A DNA stretch of 9,413 bases, taken from contig DAOUUT010000138.1 of assembly GCA_030668025.1 (NCBI GenBank), positions 1 through 9,413 on the forward strand, given 5' to 3'. A program made the position numbers and the translations under genes. Positions 6,005-9,413 of this stretch are shown piece by piece. Below the pieces are notes generated by a model. The model was not told the origin of the DNA. It worked only from the letters and a program-made list of their open reading frames with translations, and searched no databases. The number at the start of each line of letters is the position of its first letter. Within the stretch, counting starts at the first letter, position 1. Source of the stretch: Promethearchaeota archaeon (lineage in GTDB: Archaea > Asgardarchaeota > Lokiarchaeia > Sigynarchaeales > SOKP01).

Positions 6005-6568
6005 TTAGGAAAATTTTTTTGGGTTAAATATTATTGAGGGTTTATATTTGTCGTTAGAATTAAAACCCTCAGTTTCCGCGTTATAAATATATTTTCGTTT
6101 TAGTTCCTCAATTGGACCCACATCAAGTGCAAACATAGGACAAGCTTCTACACAAATAGCTTGCTTTCCCTTTTCTAATCTCTCAAAGCAAAGATTACAT
6201 TTCTCCATCTTAGCATTTTCTTGGTTTGAAAATTGAGGGGCATTCCATGGACACACTTTTAAGCATTTCGCACCACATTCTTTATATCCTAAACATTTCT
6301 CTGAATTAACTATTACTATTCCATCCTTTTCTCTTTTAATAATTGCATTTGTTGGGCATGCTTTTACACAAGGAGGATCAGCACAATGATTACAAGCAAT
6401 CGAAATATATGCCATCTTTAATTCAGGATATTTTCCTTTAAGAATCTCCTTTACACGCATCCAATTTACCGCCCCTGCGTTAATATCGTACCAATCTTTG
6501 CAAGCAACTGCGCAAGTGTGACATCCTATACATCTTGTTTGATCAAAATAAAATCCGTATTGAGTCAT
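6005..6568 (-). CDS. four-cluster ferredoxin subunit of a molybdopterin oxidoreductase (DmsB/PhsB-like)
   Basis: A 187-residue electron-transfer subunit with 16 cysteines placed to bind four [4Fe-4S] clusters: Cys13/16/19/23, Cys59/62/67/71, Cys92/98/102/106 and Cys124/127/139/143. The first group (CIGCHTCAVAC) and the last (CNLC...CVEACP) match the DmsB family closely. In the third group the usual CxGC is CLGY, with Tyr95 in place of Cys, and the spacing becomes C-x5-C-x3-C-x3-CP; similar wide spacings occur in some DmsB relatives, so a cluster is probably still bound. No signal peptide or membrane segment is seen, so the protein should be cytoplasmic. It begins two bases after the stop of the catalytic gene and shares its Shine-Dalgarno site with that gene's last codons. 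It should carry electrons between the molybdopterin subunit and an unknown soluble or membrane partner. Confidence 0.92.
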   Translation of the reverse strand: MTQYGFYFDQTRCIGCHTCAVACKDWYDINAGAVNWMRVKEILKGKYPELKMAYISIACNHCADPPCVKACPTNAIIKREKDGIVIVNSEKCLGYKECGAKCLKVCPWNAPQFSNQENAKMEKCNLCFERLEKGKQAICVEACPMFALDVGPIEELKRKYIYNAETEGFNSNDKYKPSIIFNPKKFS

Positions 6569-6570
6569 AA

Positions 6571-8856
6571 TTATTCCTCCATTTGTTTTTTAGAAAATAA
6601 TTCGATTTCTACTAAAGAACTATTTAGTGGAAAAGCCCCTCCAGGTGAATGACCATCTTGAGTAAGAGTATTGGCAGAACCTCCAATATCAACACCCTCT
6701 TCATTAGGATTATACCATTCACCTTGATGAATACAAATAACTCCAGGCATTATACGCTCAGTTACCTTAGTAATAATTCTAACTCTCCCCCGATCATTAT
6801 ATACATCAACCATATCGTCTTTTTCGATATTTCTTTTCATAGCATCAATCGGGTTGATCCAAACACAATGAGGTTCTATTTCCTTTAGCCAAGGTATGTT
6901 CTGTAAACTTGAATGGGTACGTCGTTTATTATGCGGCGTAATAAGTTGCAAAGGATATTTCTTAGCTTTTGGTGAATCATAATGTTCTTCATGGCTCATA
7001 TATCTTGGAATAGGCGGCATGAGGGGGTTATTTTTTTCTGCTATATGTTCACAGAAAATTTCTATTTTACCTGATAATGTAGGAAACGGATTATTTTCAG
7101 GATCTTCAATTTGTTCCTTAAAAGCAATAAAAGGCTCCTTAACCTTTACCTTGTAATATCCATCTTTTTTCATCTTTGCATAACTTTTAATATCTTTCCG
7201 AGGGGATGAAAGTATTCGTAAAATTTGATCTTCCTCTAAGTTGAGTAATCCAGGATCGAGTCCTAACTTCTTTGATAATTCTTGAGCTATTTCTAGATCA
7301 GATTTACTTTCATAAAGGGAATCAATTGCTTTATTTAGATAAATATAATATGGCGATCCTAACCAAGGAACAGCAATATCATTCCGTTCCATAAATGTAT
7401 TTACCGGTAAAACTATGTCAGCAAACTTAGCTGTTGGTGTTAAAAATTGATCTTGAACCACTATAAAATCAAGAGATTTTAAAGCTTCGACTCCCTTATT
7501 GACATTTCCATATTGGTTTAACCAATTTGAAGCTACTACATATGCAAACTTTAAATCAGCGGGGTAGCCTCCCTTCTTACCTTTGAGTATAGCATCGTAA
7601 TAATTACTAAGATGAATTCGCGTACTTGCTGGATTTGTACCTCCTCGTAATTTATAGAGGCTATCTTTCCGTGGAGGGGCTTTAAAGTCTACTGGATTAT
7701 CTTGAGGTCGTAATTTCTTTGGTTTTTCTTGATCTGTTTTAATCGGTCCTATTTTCTTCTTGTTCTTGGACATAACGGATTCCCGACTGGAATAAGCTCT
7801 CATAAAGCCGGAGGCGTATCCTCCATTTATACCTATATTTCCTGTTATTATACATAATATATTTGCTGCCTTGGAATATATTTCTCCAAAAGCTGTGCGA
7901 GCTGGCCCCCATCCCGCTATAAGAGATGCGGGTTTAGACTTAGCATATTCCCTCGCCAAACTCTTAATAATGTCTGCTGGAACTTTTGTAATTATTTCTG
8001 CCCATTCTGGAGTTTTTGCAATTCCATCTTCTTCCCCCAAAACATACTTTTTATACTCATCAAAGCCAACAGTAAATTTGTTAATAAAAGATTGATTTTG
8101 GAGATTTTCATTGATTATTGTATAACCCATCGCAAGGAGCATTGCAGTATCTGTGCCTGGTCTAATAGGTATCCATTGATCAGCAAAAATGGCTGCGGAA
8201 TCTGTAAATATTGGGTCGATAACAACAATTTTGATGCCCTTTTCTTTAACTTTTGATAACATTAAGCTTGTTCCAGGGTCCCATATGGTATTTGCTGGAT
8301 TCCAGCCCCACATGATCAGCAAATTCGAGTTTAAAAGATCCTCACGAGCATTACCTGTTGTTATCGTTCCGTAAGTGGCCATAGAGCCAAAGAGAGCACC
8401 CTCGTAGGACGGTGCACCCCATAACCGCGTATATCCTCCAAATAGATTCAGCATCAATCCTACTGGTAAATATCCATGTAACATACCTTGATTTCCACTT
8501 CCAGGAACTAGAAGGATGGCAGAATTACCGTCTTTTTGTCTAGTCTCTTTGAGATTAGCCGCAACAATATCTAGTGCATTATCCCAACTTATTCGTTCAA
8601 ATTTTCCTTCTCCTCTATTTCCAATTCGTTTAAGAGGATATTTAAGGCGATCAGGAGAATAAACGCGCTGTTTATATGCCCTTCCCCTCATGCACGCTCG
8701 TATTTGTGGTTCATCGTCACTATCTGTTTCAAAACGTATGATCTTTCCGTCTTTAACGTGAGCTCTTAAGACGCATCGTCCTCCGCAATCATGACAACAA
8801 CCCGTTTTTATGACTTTTATCTCATTATCAAGGTTATCGATTTCATTTTCATTCAT
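6571..8856 (-). CDS. DMSO-reductase-family molybdopterin (Mo or W) oxidoreductase, catalytic subunit
   Basis: A complete 761-residue catalytic subunit. Seen in order: a [4Fe-4S] motif with Cys21-x2-Cys24-x3-Cys28 and Cys55; the molybdopterin-binding body to about 620, with WGWNPANT at 183-190, VIDPIFTDSA (212-221) and PIRPGTDTAMLLA (230-242); and a C-terminal molybdopterin dinucleotide-binding domain from about 635, with DVYNDRGRVRI and NTLTQDG near 729-735. The metal ligand is probably Ser150 in APSYEGA, which falls where DMSO reductases have their serine; this is by eye. The family moves oxygen atoms or hydroxyl groups, or oxidises and reduces organic and inorganic substrates. The N-terminus (MNENEIDNLDNE) has no twin-arginine signal, and no membrane-anchor gene follows, so the pair appears soluble and cytoplasmic, unlike respiratory DmsABC. 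The substrate cannot be named. The Fe-S cysteines in this subunit argue against a close relative of pyrogallol transhydroxylase, whose large subunit lacks them. No Shine-Dalgarno site precedes the ATG. Confidence 0.93.
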   Translation of the reverse strand: MNENEIDNLDNEIKVIKTGCCHDCGGRCVLRAHVKDGKIIRFETDSDDEPQIRACMRGRAYKQRVYSPDRLKYPLKRIGNRGEGKFERISWDNALDIVAANLKETRQKDGNSAILLVPGSGNQGMLHGYLPVGLMLNLFGGYTRLWGAPSYEGALFGSMATYGTITTGNAREDLLNSNLLIMWGWNPANTIWDPGTSLMLSKVKEKGIKIVVIDPIFTDSAAIFADQWIPIRPGTDTAMLLAMGYTIINENLQNQSFINKFTVGFDEYKKYVLGEEDGIAKTPEWAEIITKVPADIIKSLAREYAKSKPASLIAGWGPARTAFGEIYSKAANILCIITGNIGINGGYASGFMRAYSSRESVMSKNKKKIGPIKTDQEKPKKLRPQDNPVDFKAPPRKDSLYKLRGGTNPASTRIHLSNYYDAILKGKKGGYPADLKFAYVVASNWLNQYGNVNKGVEALKSLDFIVVQDQFLTPTAKFADIVLPVNTFMERNDIAVPWLGSPYYIYLNKAIDSLYESKSDLEIAQELSKKLGLDPGLLNLEEDQILRILSSPRKDIKSYAKMKKDGYYKVKVKEPFIAFKEQIEDPENNPFPTLSGKIEIFCEHIAEKNNPLMPPIPRYMSHEEHYDSPKAKKYPLQLITPHNKRRTHSSLQNIPWLKEIEPHCVWINPIDAMKRNIEKDDMVDVYNDRGRVRIITKVTERIMPGVICIHQGEWYNPNEEGVDIGGSANTLTQDGHSPGGAFPLNSSLVEIELFSKKQMEE
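6574..6580 (-). promoter_or_regulatory. strong Shine-Dalgarno site of the ferredoxin subunit
   Basis: Minus-strand GGAGGAA, made by the last Met-Glu-Glu codons of the catalytic gene, with about seven bases between the GGAGG core and the ATG at 6568. It fixes the start and implies coupled translation of the two subunits. Confidence 0.75.
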
Positions 8857-8891
8857 AGTTTTATAATTTAACCAGAAATTTCATGAATATT

Positions 8892-8900
8892 AATATATAA
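8892..8900 (-). promoter_or_regulatory. putative TATA box of the molybdoenzyme operon
   Basis: Minus-strand TTATATATT about 40 bases before the ATG at 8856, predicting a leader of roughly 15 bases. It is one half of a compact 96-base divergent promoter region shared with the FMN-protein gene. Confidence 0.4.
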
Positions 8901-8917
8901 CTTAGATTAATAATAAA

Positions 8918-8926
8918 TTAAAATAT
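8918..8926 (+). promoter_or_regulatory. putative TATA box of the FMN-oxidoreductase-like gene
   Basis: TTAAAATAT about 31 bases before the ATG at 8953, giving a very short leader. AAGTGAT at 8943-8949 is a weak ribosome-site candidate but stands too close to the start codon to be convincing. Confidence 0.35.
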
Positions 8927-8952
8927 TTCAGATTTTAAAATAAGTGATATAT

Positions 8953-9413
8953 ATGGTATTGGAAACAAACATAACCAAGATGCTTGGTATTAAGCATCCA
9001 ATAATAGCTGCCCCGATGGGGCCCTTCTATACAACTGAATTGACGATTGCCTTATCTGAGGCTGGTGGCCTAGGCGTGTTAAGCCATACTGCCTTAATCT
9101 CAGATTATGAGGCTGGAAAAGAACCAGTCGGCATAATGAAAAAAAATATGGAATACGTTGTTGAACACACAGATAAGCCTTTTGGTTTTAACATTAGAAC
9201 TTCGCGAAGAGAAATGGCTGCTTCAGGCCTCGTTAAAGAAATTCCTAGATTCATTATGAAAAACCCAAAATTAAGAGAACAATGCGTTTACGCAATTACT
9301 AGCGCTGGTTCTTCAAAAACTCTACCGCAATCTAAACCCTTTCAAAGACTAAAAGAAAGCGGATCTCAGATCAAACATTTTCACGTAGCTCCCGCTTTAT
9401 GGCTTGCAGATAA
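8953..9413 (+). CDS. nitronate monooxygenase / FabK-like FMN oxidoreductase, 3' end outside window
   Basis: Reading from ATG at 8953 gives 153 open codons before the window ends; the family usually has 310-380, so under half is present. Seen: PIIAAPMG at 16-23 and EAGGLGVL at 36-43, the N-terminal FMN-barrel signature of the 2-nitropropane dioxygenase family; FGFNIR at 77-82 where relatives have FGVN; and AITSAGS at 114-120 followed by HFHVAPALWLAD, the start of the next phosphate-binding strands. The family includes nitronate monooxygenases, the enoyl-ACP reductase FabK and many uncharacterised flavin reductases; the part seen does not separate them. The catalytic histidine region lies outside the window. 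Since it is divergent from the molybdoenzyme with a short shared promoter, it may be co-regulated, and an enoyl-CoA or quinone-type reductase role would suit the neighbourhood better than nitronate detoxification (inference). Confidence 0.85.
   Translation, partial: MVLETNITKMLGIKHPIIAAPMGPFYTTELTIALSEAGGLGVLSHTALISDYEAGKEPVGIMKKNMEYVVEHTDKPFGFNIRTSRREMAASGLVKEIPRFIMKNPKLREQCVYAITSAGSSKTLPQSKPFQRLKESGSQIKHFHVAPALWLAD

Noticed and set aside
6005..8856. Pyrogallol-phloroglucinol transhydroxylase
   Set aside because: A soluble molybdopterin pair with a likely serine ligand is reminiscent of it, but the large subunit here keeps a four-cysteine [4Fe-4S] motif that the transhydroxylase lacks.
1..9413. 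CRISPR arrays, tRNA or rRNA genes, insertion sequences, frameshifted genes
   Set aside because: No regularly spaced repeats, no tRNA-like cloverleaf and no transposase motifs were seen, and all seven genes read through without breaks.

Overview
The window is AT-rich and holds seven protein genes, five complete and two cut by the window ends. I see no tRNA, rRNA, CRISPR array or insertion sequence. Several things point to an archaeon: AT-rich boxes about 25-40 bases before most starts, resembling TATA boxes; short or absent leaders; patchy Shine-Dalgarno use; a likely TTG start; and a plain T-tract after a plus-strand gene. The mix of genes would suit an Asgard/Lokiarchaeia-like anaerobe, but that is an impression and not proof. 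The glycyl radical enzyme and the many Fe-S ligands show that the cell lives without oxygen.

Layout. Minus strand, positions 1-697: the N-terminal three quarters of a thioredoxin-reductase-like flavoprotein, which keeps its redox CxxC but lacks the usual NADPH-binding motifs. Positions 698-1045: a very AT-rich divergent promoter region. Plus strand, 1046-3547: a complete glycyl radical enzyme of unassigned substrate, ending in a T-tract. A convergent minus-strand group follows. It reads, in transcription order, DMSO-reductase-family molybdopterin (Mo or W) oxidoreductase (8856 to 6571), its four-cluster ferredoxin subunit (6568 to 6005, translationally coupled), a thiolase (5921 to 4632, with its own promoter-like box and a 22-bp perfect palindrome upstream) and a ketopantoate-reductase-like dehydrogenase (4605 to 3562). 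Plus strand, 8953 to the end: the start of a nitronate-monooxygenase/FabK-like FMN protein, divergent from the molybdoenzyme.

How the genes may work together (inference). A radical enzyme, an NAD(P)-dependent dehydrogenase, a CoA-dependent thiolase, a soluble two-subunit molybdopterin redox enzyme and an FMN oxidoreductase look like parts of an anaerobic pathway that activates a recalcitrant organic acid, aromatic or hydrocarbon-derived compound, oxidises it and cleaves it with CoA. No gene here fixes the substrate. The radical-SAM activase that the glycyl radical enzyme needs is not in the window, nor are CoA ligase/transferase, acyl-CoA dehydrogenase or hydratase genes. The most interesting points are the orphan radical enzyme with a Cys-Leu-Glu-Asn active site, the apparently NAD(P)H-independent thioredoxin reductase, and the signal-peptide-free molybdoenzyme pair.
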